Source of the DNA: Zavarzinella sp.
GTDB taxonomy: Bacteria; Planctomycetota; Planctomycetia; Gemmatales; Gemmataceae
Direction: 5' to 3'
NCBI GenBank assembly: GCA_041399155.1
Contig: JAWKTI010000004.1
Span: forward strand, 434,001-498,000
DNA length: 64,000 nt
The notes under the pieces were generated by a model. That model had not been told where the DNA came from. It searched no databases and worked only from the letters and a program-made list of their open reading frames with translations. A program made the translations under genes and the position numbers. This document shows, piece after piece, positions 51,229-61,217 of this stretch. Within the stretch, counting starts at the first letter, position 1. Each line of letters starts with the position of its first letter.

Positions 51229-52452
51229 ATGCGGCTGACCTCTCTTTGCCTGTTGGTTTTAGCTCTGCCCACCTGGGCAGATTTTCCGAAACCAGAAAAC
51301 CTGCCAAAGCAGACTGGCTTGCCAGATCTGCTAAAGACAATGGATGGCAAGACCATCACCACCACCGAGCAGTGGGAGACGATTCGCAAACCGGAATTAC
51401 GTAAATTATTCCAACATTACATGTATGGCACACTACCCACCAATTTGCCATTTACCTCAAAGGTGCTGCATGAAGACAAACAGGCTTACGGTGGGAAAGC
51501 CACGCTGAAAGAGATCGAACTGGCGTTTACCGGTACCGATTTTCGTTTTCGCCTGCTGGTGGTGGTGCCCCACAGTAAGGCACCCGTACCCATTTTTGTG
51601 GGGCCAAACTTTACCGGTAATCATTCCGTGGTGGACGATCCCAAAGTGCAGATTTCTTCCGCCTGGAGCCGTGGCAATAACCCCACCGTGGTAGAGAATC
51701 GGCTGACTGAACAGGGACGTGGCAAAAATAAGGACACCTGGAACATCGATCTGATTATCGAAAGCGGCTTTGCGGTGGCCACCTACTACTACTGCGAAAT
51801 TGATCCCGACAATAAAGATTTGCGGGCAGGCGTACGCAATATCCTGCCGAAAAACTATCCCACTGCCACCATTGCCTGCTGGGCGTGGGCACTTTCCCGG
51901 TGCGTCGATGTAGTGACAAAAATGCCGGAAATCGATGCCAAAAAAGTGGTATCGGTGGGTCATTCCCGCCTTGGGAAAACTGCCATTCTGGCAGCCGCGA
52001 TGGATGAGCGGATTGCGATTGCCATGCCCCACCAGGCAGGGTGTGGGGGCACTGCACCCAGCAGAGGCACTGTGGGGGAAAGCGTGGAACGGATCAATAC
52101 CAGTTTCCCACACTGGTTCAACGACCAGTTTAAGCTATTTAACAAAGATACCGCTCGTTTGCCATTCGATCAGCATGGGCTGGTGGCCTTGTGTGCCCCA
52201 CGTCCGGTGCTGTTTACCAATGCCGAAGAAGATAGCTGGGCCAATCCACGTGGGCAATTTGAGGTACTTCAGGCAGCAAATCCGGTCTATCGCCTGTATG
52301 GTAAAGAAGGGATCTCAACAAAAGAGTTCCCACCGAATAACCAATTAGTGGATAGCACCCTGGGGTACTTTATTCGACCTGGCAAACACTCCATGATCCG
52401 CCCAGACTGGGAAGTATTTATTGCCTTTGCGAAGAAGCATTTTCAGAAATAA
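51229..52452 (+). CDS. Secreted CE15-like esterase (glucuronoyl esterase family)
   Basis: 407 residues from ATG 51229, where the signal peptide MRLTSLCLLVLALPTWA begins. The alpha/beta-hydrolase fold has nucleophile VGHSRLGKTA, which fits the G-x-S-R-x-G motif of CE15, and PHQAGCGGTAPSRG after it; the terminal PGKHSM supplies the catalytic His. CE15 enzymes break ester bonds between lignin alcohols and glucuronoxylan. Other carbohydrate esters are possible. With the sulfatase it suggests complex-polysaccharide use. Confidence 0.85.
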   Translation: MRLTSLCLLVLALPTWADFPKPENLPKQTGLPDLLKTMDGKTITTTEQWETIRKPELRKLFQHYMYGTLPTNLPFTSKVLHEDKQAYGGKATLKEIELAFTGTDFRFRLLVVVPHSKAPVPIFVGPNFTGNHSVVDDPKVQISSAWSRGNNPTVVENRLTEQGRGKNKDTWNIDLIIESGFAVATYYYCEIDPDNKDLRAGVRNILPKNYPTATIACWAWALSRCVDVVTKMPEIDAKKVVSVGHSRLGKTAILAAAMDERIAIAMPHQAGCGGTAPSRGTVGESVERINTSFPHWFNDQFKLFNKDTARLPFDQHGLVALCAPRPVLFTNAEEDSWANPRGQFEVLQAANPVYRLYGKEGISTKEFPPNNQLVDSTLGYFIRPGKHSMIRPDWEVFIAFAKKHFQK

Positions 52453-52469
52453 CTTTGCAGGATGTGGTG

Positions 52470-54392
52470 ATGATTGTTTTTCGTGCGATTGGCGTCTTTT
52501 TATTGTCTCTGGGGTTGTGCCATCAGGTGCAGGCTCAAGAAGGCTGGATGCAACTACGCTACCAGCTTCAGATTGAAATTCGCTTTCCCAAACATGAAAT
52601 TTGTACGCCCATTTGGAAAAAACAGCTTCTAAAACAGGTTCATCAGCAACTTCAGTCGGCAATGGGCTCTGTGGTCGAAGTGGTGGTTCGTGATACCGCA
52701 GAAAACAACACCCAGCAGGCCATCTGGCAGGAAATCGACAAAAAGAAACTGTCTGCGGTGCTGCAAAAGCCCTCTTGCACCGTGGGGCAAAAGCTGCACC
52801 TGGTTGACCTGAAATTTAATGAGAGAACTCTCAGATTCGCCCACCGACAGTTCGATGGTGCCACCCAATCGTGGCAAATGCACGCACGCGATGAAGCTGT
52901 GGTGCTGCAAAAGTATCTCGCACGGCAACTATGCCTGTCTTTGGCCAATGATTTTGGCATCGTCGGCATATTCCGCTATAGCAACCCACAACAGGCAGAA
53001 ATTCAACTGTTGGGTGGGTCGATTCAGCAAGGGTTGGCCGCACCGGGTGACCTGTTCATGGTTCTTAGCATGCAACAACGCCGCGATCCTAAAACGAAAA
53101 CAGTCATGTCGATTTCTCAACCAGTGGAAGGTGTGTTGTTGCAGGCACAAGCCGCAGCCGAAAATGGTCTGGTGCGTGCCAGAATCCTCTCCCGCTTTCG
53201 CAACGCTTTTGGCAGAAACACTTCCAATGCAGAGTATTACTGTGTAAAACTTGGAACCCTGAAAACAGCGATGCGACTGACACTTCTGGATATGGATGGC
53301 AAACCATTGAGTGTACGCGATTTGAACGTGTGCCTGGGTACCGAAAACTATCCAGAGAAACGCACTGCCAAAAACAGCCTGGAATTAAATGAAAACGAGT
53401 TTGTTACTGCGGAACCAGTCCCACCCCTGGTATTTTTGCGTATTGCCGTGGGGGAACGAACCATTGCCCGTGTGCCGTTTGCCAACACCACCCGACAGGT
53501 GCAGTCCATTCGTGTGAAAGTGGATCCGGGAATTGAAGAATTGACCTATGCGCAAGGGATTGCCCAGGATCTGGTGCAGCGGGTGCGGTCCGCACGTCTG
53601 CTGCAGGTGGGGGCCTTTGAAAAGCTCAGCCAGATTCAACAGAAAGATCGCCAGAAGGCGATTGACCTGGGGCAGCAGACACTCGATTCTTCCGTTGCCG
53701 AAGCGCGATCGGTGCGTGCAGAACTGGCCCGCGTTCGCCCACGCCTGGGGCAGGAAGTGGCAGAAATGCTGGATTTTGCAGAAGCCGACGTGGTGGCATT
53801 GGAAGTGAAAGCGAACGAATTGCGAGATCACCTGAATAAACTGAAAGAGTTGCAGAAACTCGACAACGACCCCCAGGTTCAGGAACAACGGAAACAGGTG
53901 GAAGCCGCACTGGTGCAGGCCCGCTTACTGCTGACGAAAGCCGACGTTCCGGCAGCAATTGCTCAGTTTGAACTGGCACTGATGAAGGTGGGGGCGGAAG
54001 AAGCCGCGAAAATGGCAATTCAGGCCGAATTGAAAAAACTGAATGATCAATGGTTGATTCGCGACCCACAACATGCGGAAAGCAGGCAACTGATTTACGA
54101 TCAATTGCCCAAAATGCAGGAACCAGCAGAAGTTGCTGCGGCCATTCCCGCACTGCAACGGGCGATTACCAAGTGCCAGGAAGTGAACGATCGCTACACA
54201 GTGCTGAAGTTTTTCCTGTCTGGTCCGGAAATTCTGGATAATTACGCGAAGAAATTGGCAGCACTGGCACAGAATGCTTTTGATGAAGACGAACGAGCCC
54301 GGGTGGTGGACTTGAAAGCCAAAGCGGAACAACTGCAGCAACTTCTCACCGCCAGTGGCAAATATCTGGGCATTCAGGCGAACCAGCCCTAA
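52470..54392 (+). CDS. Large secreted protein with C-terminal coiled coil, unknown
   Basis: 640 residues from ATG 52470 (MIVFRAIGVFLLSLG, a signal peptide); the frame opens at 52455. The first half appears to be alpha/beta and resembles nothing I recognise. From about residue 400 it is helical and strongly charged (KKLAALAQNAFDEDERARVVD and many heptad-like stretches), typical of coiled coil. 17 bp after the esterase, so possibly one operon. It ends in a clear terminator. Confidence 0.75.
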   Translation: MIVFRAIGVFLLSLGLCHQVQAQEGWMQLRYQLQIEIRFPKHEICTPIWKKQLLKQVHQQLQSAMGSVVEVVVRDTAENNTQQAIWQEIDKKKLSAVLQKPSCTVGQKLHLVDLKFNERTLRFAHRQFDGATQSWQMHARDEAVVLQKYLARQLCLSLANDFGIVGIFRYSNPQQAEIQLLGGSIQQGLAAPGDLFMVLSMQQRRDPKTKTVMSISQPVEGVLLQAQAAAENGLVRARILSRFRNAFGRNTSNAEYYCVKLGTLKTAMRLTLLDMDGKPLSVRDLNVCLGTENYPEKRTAKNSLELNENEFVTAEPVPPLVFLRIAVGERTIARVPFANTTRQVQSIRVKVDPGIEELTYAQGIAQDLVQRVRSARLLQVGAFEKLSQIQQKDRQKAIDLGQQTLDSSVAEARSVRAELARVRPRLGQEVAEMLDFAEADVVALEVKANELRDHLNKLKELQKLDNDPQVQEQRKQVEAALVQARLLLTKADVPAAIAQFELALMKVGAEEAAKMAIQAELKKLNDQWLIRDPQHAESRQLIYDQLPKMQEPAEVAAAIPALQRAITKCQEVNDRYTVLKFFLSGPEILDNYAKKLAALAQNAFDEDERARVVDLKAKAEQLQQLLTASGKYLGIQANQP

Positions 54393-54417
54393 GTATGAAG
54401 AATGCCCGAAATCCCTC

Positions 54418-54446
54418 GAGATCACCTTGGGTGATCTTTATTTTGC
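54418..54446 (+). terminator. Rho-independent terminator
   Basis: GATCACC (54420-54426), loop ttg, GGTGATC (54430-54436), then TTTATTTT. Perfect 7-bp stem followed by a U-rich tract, 26 bp after the stop of the preceding gene. Confidence 0.8.
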
Positions 54447-54564
54447 AAAATTCACAAAATATTTTTCTTCGACGTAAGTATCTCTTGTGCAAATACTTAC
54501 AAAAATCTGTCTGAGTGATTTTTCGTCGTTTTCAGAAAAAAATAGTCAATCTGACGATCGACGT

Positions 54565-54596
54565 GGATATATTATATATGAATGGAAATAATTCCA
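54565..54596. repeat. Second copy of the AT-rich end motif
   Basis: GGATATATTATAT (54565-54577), six bases, GGAAATAATTCCA (54584-54596). Matches the order GGATATATTATATG-N5-GAAATTAATTCCATGC at the right end of the 19494-19885 element. About 90 bp upstream, TTCGACGTAAGT and GCAAAT also match the interior of that element in the inverted sense, so this looks like a shorter or decayed copy. Confidence 0.5.
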
Positions 54597-54629
54597 CTTG
54601 ATTTGTGCCGCGGTGGCAGTGTCAAGGAG

Positions 54630-56660
54630 TTATTCCGGATCGGGTGGCCAGGGTGCCTTTTTAGCATGGTACTTAGCCAGGTTTTCCCGCAGCAAACTAT
54701 ACCAGGGGCCGCCGTTGCTGAATTGCAGTGCGTATTCCAGCACCTGTGCGGCACGTTCGTAGTTGCCGGCGGCAGCGTAAGCCATCGCCCAGGTATCGTA
54801 ACATTCCAGATACAACTGTGGGTTGTTCATGCTGGCAATTTCGCCCCACATGATGATCGCCTGCTGCATGTGGGTTTGCTGCATGAACTTGCGGTTAATT
54901 GCCATCTCCCGCAGGGGACTCATTAAGTCGTTTGTCCAATTGGGATCCAGTTCAGTAGCCTTGGCAAACATTTCTTTCGCTTCTGCGGCATCGCCCTGAT
55001 AGTGCAGTGCCACGCCCAGGCGATAGTAGTTGCTGGCAGTATCCGGTTCTTTGGACAACATATATCGGAATGCATCGGCAGCTTCATCCCATTTGCGGAT
55101 GGCCAGCAAGCTGCTGCCGTGGTTCCGCACATGGTTGTCATCATCTGGCCAGCACCCACATTCACGGATGAAGCGGTAGAATTCTTCGGCCCGGTCTAAC
55201 CTGCCGAGTTTTTCGTAAACAAATGCGGAGTTTTGTAAGGAGGTAGCATCATAGGCAAACATTGCCAACGCCCGCTCCATGTGGGGAATCGATTCTTCAA
55301 ACTTCCCTTCGGCAATTAAGCCGTGGGCATGGTTCGAAGTGGCACGCACGTTCTTTGGCATCACCTGGGTAACGGTATACCACAATCGGGTGCGGGTGCG
55401 ATAGTCTTCTGTGCGTCGGATTGTCAGGATGGTCAGAATGGCTGCCAGCACAAATAATAGCCATGGTGCCAGCACCTGCAACCGAACCGTGCGTAACAGC
55501 CAGTCGCCCACAAACACCACCAGGATTGCTGGTGTGGCCAGCGACAGATACAGGCGGTGTTCAAAAATGGCATCGGCAATCGGCATCACTGTCGACGTGG
55601 GTGCAAGAATCAGAAAAAACCAGAACAGCACAAAGCCCATGGGTAAACGCCAAAGCATCAAACCAAAGGAGGTCAGCAGGATCGAACCAACGACAATCAT
55701 CTCGCGGGTAACTTCCCGCCAGCTATGGCTCCAGGGCCACGTCTGGTAATCCAGGCACAACCGCGTGGGATAGAAGGTAATTTTGAAGTAGTGGATCATC
55801 ACACCGATTTCGGTGTAGGCGTATTGCATGGGGGTAACATTATCCAGCCCAAAGCCCACATTGTTTACTGCTTTGGTGGATCGAACGATATTCCAGATCG
55901 TATAGGCCAGCCAGATACCACCAACCCACAGGTAAAATGGCCAGCGCCGGCTGACTTCTTTCCAACTGGGTGCGATAAAAATACGGTCGAACAGCACCAC
56001 AGCGATCATCGCCGTGGCCAGGATTTCTTTGGAAGAATATCCCAGGATCATGCTGACGCCTGCAAGAAGATACCACTTCCAATGGCCCCACCGGGTGTGG
56101 GGACTGCGGAAGAAACGGCTGCGGGCTTCTGGAGGTAACGGCTGATCGTGGTCTGCGGACCGAACCAGGGCATACAGGACAAACATGTAAAACAGCCCAG
56201 CCATCGATTCGCACCGTTGCACCAGATAGGTAACGCTTTGTGTTTGAATTGGGTGCAGCATCCAAAGCAGGGCACTGGCAAAGGCGAGATAGGTGGCTCT
56301 GGTGAAATAGCGGTTTTCAAAGCGTGGCAACAGCAACGTGCGACGGATTAAGCCGTACAGCACCAGCGTTGCTGCCAGGTGGATCAAAATGTTGGTGATA
56401 TGAAAACTGACTGGGTTGTTCTTTCCCATCTGGTGATTCAGCAGATTGACTGCTGCCACCGTCATGCGGGTGTGAAACCCACGCAAGTATTTGATGGGAT
56501 GGTCCAGGTTGGGTGCATTGGTCAGCCAGCCATCATCGTCGAAAATAAAAGTTTTGGTGACGGAATTCGCGTAGGCAAACAGACAACAAAGAATCAGCAG
56601 TGGAATGGCTTTCGACCACTGATTGGGATTCTGACGAAAATGAGGTACCGTATTTTCCAT
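54630..56660 (-). CDS. Multi-pass membrane protein with TPR domain (TMTC-like)
   Basis: 676 residues. About ten membrane segments in residues 20-430, with the acidic first loop FIFDDDGWLTNAPNL typical of GT-C or O-mannosyltransferase-like membrane proteins, then about six TPR units (HGLIAEGKFEESIPHMERAL, YRLGVALHYQGDAAEAKEMF and others). This architecture matches the TMTC/PMT-TPR proteins common in planctomycetes. A glycosyl transfer role is likely but unproven. Confidence 0.85.
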   Translation of the reverse strand: MENTVPHFRQNPNQWSKAIPLLILCCLFAYANSVTKTFIFDDDGWLTNAPNLDHPIKYLRGFHTRMTVAAVNLLNHQMGKNNPVSFHITNILIHLAATLVLYGLIRRTLLLPRFENRYFTRATYLAFASALLWMLHPIQTQSVTYLVQRCESMAGLFYMFVLYALVRSADHDQPLPPEARSRFFRSPHTRWGHWKWYLLAGVSMILGYSSKEILATAMIAVVLFDRIFIAPSWKEVSRRWPFYLWVGGIWLAYTIWNIVRSTKAVNNVGFGLDNVTPMQYAYTEIGVMIHYFKITFYPTRLCLDYQTWPWSHSWREVTREMIVVGSILLTSFGLMLWRLPMGFVLFWFFLILAPTSTVMPIADAIFEHRLYLSLATPAILVVFVGDWLLRTVRLQVLAPWLLFVLAAILTILTIRRTEDYRTRTRLWYTVTQVMPKNVRATSNHAHGLIAEGKFEESIPHMERALAMFAYDATSLQNSAFVYEKLGRLDRAEEFYRFIRECGCWPDDDNHVRNHGSSLLAIRKWDEAADAFRYMLSKEPDTASNYYRLGVALHYQGDAAEAKEMFAKATELDPNWTNDLMSPLREMAINRKFMQQTHMQQAIIMWGEIASMNNPQLYLECYDTWAMAYAAAGNYERAAQVLEYALQFSNGGPWYSLLRENLAKYHAKKAPWPPDPE

Positions 56661-56781
56661 GAATTCTGATCAAGTTTCCGCAATCATTCTTTATAATGAT
56701 AATGGCCTCTTTTAGGCCTGAAAAGAACTCGTTTGTTATCGAATCTTCGATAACAATTCCCCCACGCCGAGGTAAAAACCG

Positions 56782-58563
56782 ATGCTCCGGTCGATCCTGC
56801 TTGTATCTGCGATACTGTCGATAGCGACACCAGCCCACCTGATTGCTCAAGTGGGGAGACTGCCCAAGTTACCTGCAAAAATTGAGGTGCCCGATGGCTA
56901 CAAGAAGTTGAATTACGGTGGGTTTACACTGCTTGTGAACGAACAGGCCGTGCTGCAAGATGCCCGCAGTCGCCTGGAACGCAAACCACTGGAAGCATTG
57001 GAAAAAGAATTTCAGATTGTCGAAAAAGTGGTGCCAACGGACAAATTGAAGATCCTGCAGCAAGTGCCCATCTGGGTGGAATGGGATGAACAATTGATGA
57101 TGAGCAACGGTCGGGCAGGGGGTGCTCTGGCAGTATTCATGGGTGGCCACCAGGCGAATCTGGCCATGAATAATGGCGGCAAAGTTTCCAAAATTAATGC
57201 CGTCACCGTGCTGAGTTTGAAAAATCTTGCGGAAGAACATCAGCCTGCAACCGATTCGGATCGGTGCGTCACCCTGCATGAACTTGCCCACGCTTACCAT
57301 TTCTTTCAGGTGGGCATGGAAAACTCGGTGGTGACAAATACCCACAAACAAGCGATGGAACGCAAACTGTACGATCCCAAAATGTATGCTGCCACCAATC
57401 CGGCGGAATATTGTGCGGAATTAACCTGTGCCTATCTGGATCGGCTGAGTTACTTCCCCAGAGATCGCCGGGATTTGCAGAAGCACGATGCTGAAGGCTT
57501 TAAAATGATGCAGCGTTACTGGGGGGTTATTGCAGATTCGGGTAGCACTGGTGCCAAATTACCTTCAGCGAATGCCGATGGGCGTTTCAGCCTGGCGATC
57601 GATGGGAAGAAAATTCGCATTGGTCGCACTGTCGTTGGGCCGGAATTAACTCCAGAGCAACGTGAATTACGCCCCACCGTCTACTATATGTTCCACCCAG
57701 ACAGTGAGGCATCTCTGGTCGAACTGCACCGATTTTCCGTGCTGGAACGAATGGTTCGAAAGTTCAGCATGAATAGTTACATGGTGTTATCGAGTCAGCC
57801 AGCACGAACTGATCCTGCGGTGTTACGGCAGCGATTTGGCATTAAGGCCCCAGTGGTAGAACGCGTGATGATCCCATTTCCGGAAGATACATTCGCGTTA
57901 CCCCACTGCATGATCTTTAATCATGAAGATAAGTGCGTCTTCCGTGGCAGTCTGCTGGATGCGGAACGCCATATGTATCTGGCAATTGGTGAAGCGGCTA
58001 TCGCACGCTCCAAGGTGGGGAAAATGACCCGCAAAGCAGAGCAGGCAGCCGCTATTCTGCGAAGTGCTCAGGATCCGGATGAAATGCTGGCAAAACTGGT
58101 GGTATTGTTGCGGGGTAGCGGTGGCCTGGATGCCGACCAGATCAAGAAAATGGCACTTGAATTAATTGAAGGCGGCCAGCAGGTGGTCGAGCAGGCCAAT
58201 AAAATCCTGCAGCAGGAACATGTGACGGCTTACCTGATGCTGGAACCCATTCCCGATCTTTACAAGAATACTTCCGTTGCACTGAAAGCAAATCAGTTAA
58301 TGGCCCGCCTGCGAGCCAGCAAACATGTGCAGGCTGAACTGGGGGCACGCAGATCGTTGGTGCTGATTAACAAACTGGACGCAGAGTTATCTGGCAAACC
58401 AATGAGCTTTGCACCAGACAATCCGGAATTTCGGGAAGAACATGCCATGTTGCTGAAAAACCTGCAAATGGCGATTACCAGCTTTCTGAAAGCCCACGGT
58501 AAAACCCGCACGGCAGAAGAAGTGAAGAAAGTAGCCGAAAACTGGCTGCTGGATTTTGAGTAA
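56782..58563 (+). CDS. Secreted zinc metallopeptidase-like protein with added domain
   Basis: 593 residues with a signal peptide (about 1-22). HELAHAYHF with H166 and H170 is an HExxH zinc motif, and the third ligand is probably in NPAEYCAEL (E209 or E213), as in gluzincins of the anthrax lethal-factor type. The middle of the protein (IPFPEDTFALPHCMIFNHED, then VFRGSLLDAERHMYL) resembles a thioredoxin-like fold without a CxxC. A long helical C-terminal part follows. Domain combination unusual; substrate unknown. Confidence 0.72.
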   Translation: MLRSILLVSAILSIATPAHLIAQVGRLPKLPAKIEVPDGYKKLNYGGFTLLVNEQAVLQDARSRLERKPLEALEKEFQIVEKVVPTDKLKILQQVPIWVEWDEQLMMSNGRAGGALAVFMGGHQANLAMNNGGKVSKINAVTVLSLKNLAEEHQPATDSDRCVTLHELAHAYHFFQVGMENSVVTNTHKQAMERKLYDPKMYAATNPAEYCAELTCAYLDRLSYFPRDRRDLQKHDAEGFKMMQRYWGVIADSGSTGAKLPSANADGRFSLAIDGKKIRIGRTVVGPELTPEQRELRPTVYYMFHPDSEASLVELHRFSVLERMVRKFSMNSYMVLSSQPARTDPAVLRQRFGIKAPVVERVMIPFPEDTFALPHCMIFNHEDKCVFRGSLLDAERHMYLAIGEAAIARSKVGKMTRKAEQAAAILRSAQDPDEMLAKLVVLLRGSGGLDADQIKKMALELIEGGQQVVEQANKILQQEHVTAYLMLEPIPDLYKNTSVALKANQLMARLRASKHVQAELGARRSLVLINKLDAELSGKPMSFAPDNPEFREEHAMLLKNLQMAITSFLKAHGKTRTAEEVKKVAENWLLDFE

Positions 58564-58569
58564 GGCAGC

Positions 58570-59670
58570 TTAGGTTCGATGGAGTGCCAGTCTGCGATTT
58601 CGCAGGCGACGCCACCACAGCGTGAGCAAGATCGTTAAAATTGCAATGACGACAACTTTGCCCACTTCGAGTTTGGTATTCACCATTTTTACATAGGTGG
58701 CACTGTCTCGTAGCTGTTCATGTCTCAACAGCCTGGCAAACATCGCATTGACATCGAGTCCGTCATTCAGCCACTGAAGTTCTTTGGTGCGAAGTTCCTC
58801 GTACCACTTTTCAGCCTCGAGTAGTTCTGTTTCCAGTTGCTGTTCAATCTCTTCAAGTGTCACTGGAATCGTGGTACCCTCACGGTATTGCTCTTGCAGG
58901 ATATTTGTTGCAAGATATCTTAAAGTTTCCTGATCTTTTGCTGATGGGGTGTATTTTGCTGCCAGAAGAAATGCCCTGCCTGCCAGTAACTTGGCATCAC
59001 TTTCTGGTTGATAGCCCACGTGATAATTTGCCAATAATGTACCCAGGGTATAAAGCAAAACTGGCGAACGGTAATTACCAAACCGCATCATTCCCAGCAC
59101 TCCCTTGATGGCTGGACCGCGATCTGCAATGTCATTGACGTGCAGTGCCTTCAATAACCCATTTTGGTTAGAAAATGCGGTTTGATCTGGTGGAATCGAA
59201 ATCAGGTACTGCACCAGATAAAGTTGGTACTTTTCACGGCCAAAGTGGGCGTCTGGATTAATCTCGATCGCTTTTTGAATCCATTTGGCCCCTTCTTCCA
59301 GTTTCCCTGCATGGACATAGAAGGTTCCGAGATTTGCCAACGTTTCGTAGCGATCTTGTTGTAATTCCAGCATTTTTCGTGCGGTGGCAATTGCCAGATC
59401 TGTTTGCCCGGTTTTTTCGTACGCCACCGCCAAATCATCAAGAAATTCAAGATTATTGGGGTCTTGTTGCAGTTTTTTCAGACGATCTTCGATACGCCAA
59501 GTGTAGTATTTTTCGGAATGCCGAACAAACCTGCCGGTAAGTAATTCCATCGTCGATGGGAACCGCACTCGTTCCATCATCAGTGTGTCTTCATCCCACT
59601 GGCAGGCTGACGCTGGCAATACCAGCAGAAGCATTATTGTTAGCCCAGATAAATGTTGTCTGGCAATCAT
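58570..59670 (-). CDS. Exported TPR protein with C-terminal membrane anchor
   Basis: 366 residues. Signal peptide ending near PASAC (possible lipobox VLPASAC). Three TPR-like units at about 60-160 (LDDLAVAYEKTGQTDLAIATARKMLEL, LANLGTFYVHAGKLEEGAKWIQKAIEI). A membrane helix near residues 334-350 is followed by a short basic tail (RRLRNRRLALHRT). Most of the protein is probably outside the cytoplasmic membrane. Binding partner unknown. Tail-to-tail with the metallopeptidase gene, 6 bp apart. Confidence 0.78.
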   Translation of the reverse strand: MIARQHLSGLTIMLLLVLPASACQWDEDTLMMERVRFPSTMELLTGRFVRHSEKYYTWRIEDRLKKLQQDPNNLEFLDDLAVAYEKTGQTDLAIATARKMLELQQDRYETLANLGTFYVHAGKLEEGAKWIQKAIEINPDAHFGREKYQLYLVQYLISIPPDQTAFSNQNGLLKALHVNDIADRGPAIKGVLGMMRFGNYRSPVLLYTLGTLLANYHVGYQPESDAKLLAGRAFLLAAKYTPSAKDQETLRYLATNILQEQYREGTTIPVTLEEIEQQLETELLEAEKWYEELRTKELQWLNDGLDVNAMFARLLRHEQLRDSATYVKMVNTKLEVGKVVVIAILTILLTLWWRRLRNRRLALHRT

Positions 59671-60149
59671 GGTACACTCGAATCAGGCACGACTGGTAAA
59701 GTTGCGATCTATGAGGATTCTAGCAGATGACAGGAAATCTGAGTCGCATTCCCAGGTTTTTGCGAGCCAATCGTTGATGACGACACCTAAAGCCAAAATT
59801 GTTACATATCCGCGGCTTTTTTATGTTGAGCTATTTGAATGAGCTCTTTCTTCACCTGCTGAATCGGAGTGGGCCATTTTCCCTGCTCCGTCTGTCGAAA
59901 CAAGCGCATTGCGGGATACCATGGACTGTGCAACCCGCTATTCAGGAATTCGTACCTTTCTAAAATCGCCATTCCCGCTTAGGAAACTCCTCGTCGATGA
60001 TTGACAAAGTTCGAGACAATATTCGGCACATTATTTTTCCGCATGTACTTTACTGTCGTGCGAAAAAGAAGTATGTGGCCCAGAGATACGCAAACTTTGG
60101 CATCCAAATGCAGACCATGATACTGCCACCTGAACGCCAACGTATCTCA
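59671..60149. other. 479-bp intergenic region
   Basis: No gene, repeat or RNA structure could be supported. ORFs here are short and atypical. The promoter of the minus-strand TPR gene should lie at its left edge. Confidence 0.5.
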
Positions 60150-60563
60150 TCAGCCAAATAGTGGTTTTTTGAAATCATCCGTGATTACAAGTACCACAAG
60201 CAATGTAAAGAAGGCAATACCCAGTAACGTAACCACGGACGCGGCCACACGAGCACCGATAATCGATTTGGTGCCTACAACTTTCAGCCATTTTGCTCCC
60301 TGGGGTGATTTCAAATAGGAAGCAGGGGCACACGTGATGGCACCAGCCATTCCGGTAATGAATCCCCCTACTGGAAGCAGGAAATATGCGATCAGTTCTT
60401 TTCCTTTGCGAGCAAAGTCTACATCATCGGCTTTGACGAAATTCATGTAATAAAACATGCTTGCCGAAATTACTGCAGCAAGTACCAAACCTACCCAACT
60501 GACAATTTTAATTGTTTTGCCATAGCCACTTTCCATCGCTTCATTCTGTTCATTCATGGACAT
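60150..60563 (-). CDS. Small membrane protein, unknown
   Basis: 137 residues with three membrane segments: about 18-40, 60-82 and 105-130. The N-terminus is charged and soluble (MSMNEQNEAMESGYGK). No family recognised. The gene lies immediately outside the left end of the IS66 element. Confidence 0.6.
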   Translation of the reverse strand: MSMNEQNEAMESGYGKTIKIVSWVGLVLAAVISASMFYYMNFVKADDVDFARKGKELIAYFLLPVGGFITGMAGAITCAPASYLKSPQGAKWLKVVGTKSIIGARVAASVVTLLGIAFFTLLVVLVITDDFKKPLFG

Positions 60564-60644
60564 GATTCTCGATTGATGTTGTGATATTCAGGCACCCACA
60601 TTGAAAAATAAGCCTTTGAAACAGAATTTAAACTTTACGCTTTT

Positions 60645-60667
60645 GTATCCGTTCGGTGAACGACTGT
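60645..60667 (+). repeat. IS66 left inverted repeat
   Basis: GTATCCGTTCGGTGAACGAC plus TGT. Starts with GTA, as IS66 ends do. Pairs with 63369-63391. Confidence 0.85.
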
Positions 60668-60716
60668 CTTGTGTAGCGTGGTAAGCTGCTGGTTTCTTGT
60701 TTCAAGGAGATCAGTG

Positions 60717-61217
60717 ATGCTGAAGAATCGTCGCAATTTAGAACTGGAACAATCTTGGCGAGTGCATTTGCAGCAGCAATTGACAAGTGGGTTTTCGATT
60801 GCGGAATACTGTCGTCAGCAGAGTTTGAGTGCGATTCAATTTTATTTTTGGAAACGAACCATTATGCAGCGAGAACAGGAGATTATTTCGATACAGCCCA
60901 AGTCGTTTGCTGGTAAAGCAGAACCAATGCCGTCAAAATCTTCCGCTGGTAAACGACAGGTGGCACCAAAGGTGGCAGCGGGTGAAACTGCCCAGGCATC
61001 AGCACCAGTCAACCATCAGCCCGGTGCACCAACAAGCAAGGAAGCAGAACCGCCCGCGTTCATCCCGGTCGTTTTTCAACATCTCAAGGTTCCACAATAT
61101 AGCGATACGCCGATCGAGATTATTCTGTCTGGTCAACAAACGATCCGCGTACGGGCGGGATGCGATCGGCAATTACTAGCAGAAATCGTTCACCTGCTGG
61201 GAGAATCATCATGCTGA
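60717..61217 (+). CDS. tnpA: IS66 accessory protein TnpA
   Basis: 166 residues from ATG 60717, with AAGGAGAT 6 nt upstream. The N-terminal helix-turn-helix region SWRVHLQQQLTSGFSIAEYCRQQSLSAIQFYFWKRTI is typical of IS66 OrfA. A Pro/Ala/Lys-rich middle follows, then a conserved end (IEIILSGQQTIRVRAGCDRQLLAEIVHLLG). Its 3' end overlaps tnpB by 7 bp, which indicates coupled translation. Confidence 0.92.
   Translation: MLKNRRNLELEQSWRVHLQQQLTSGFSIAEYCRQQSLSAIQFYFWKRTIMQREQEIISIQPKSFAGKAEPMPSKSSAGKRQVAPKVAAGETAQASAPVNHQPGAPTSKEAEPPAFIPVVFQHLKVPQYSDTPIEIILSGQQTIRVRAGCDRQLLAEIVHLLGESSC

Noticed and set aside
50727..51390. Extended 220-codon form of the small protein ending at 50727
   Set aside because: The extra N-terminal part runs antisense into the CE15-like gene and its upstream region. 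A well-placed AAGGAG supports ATG 50948.
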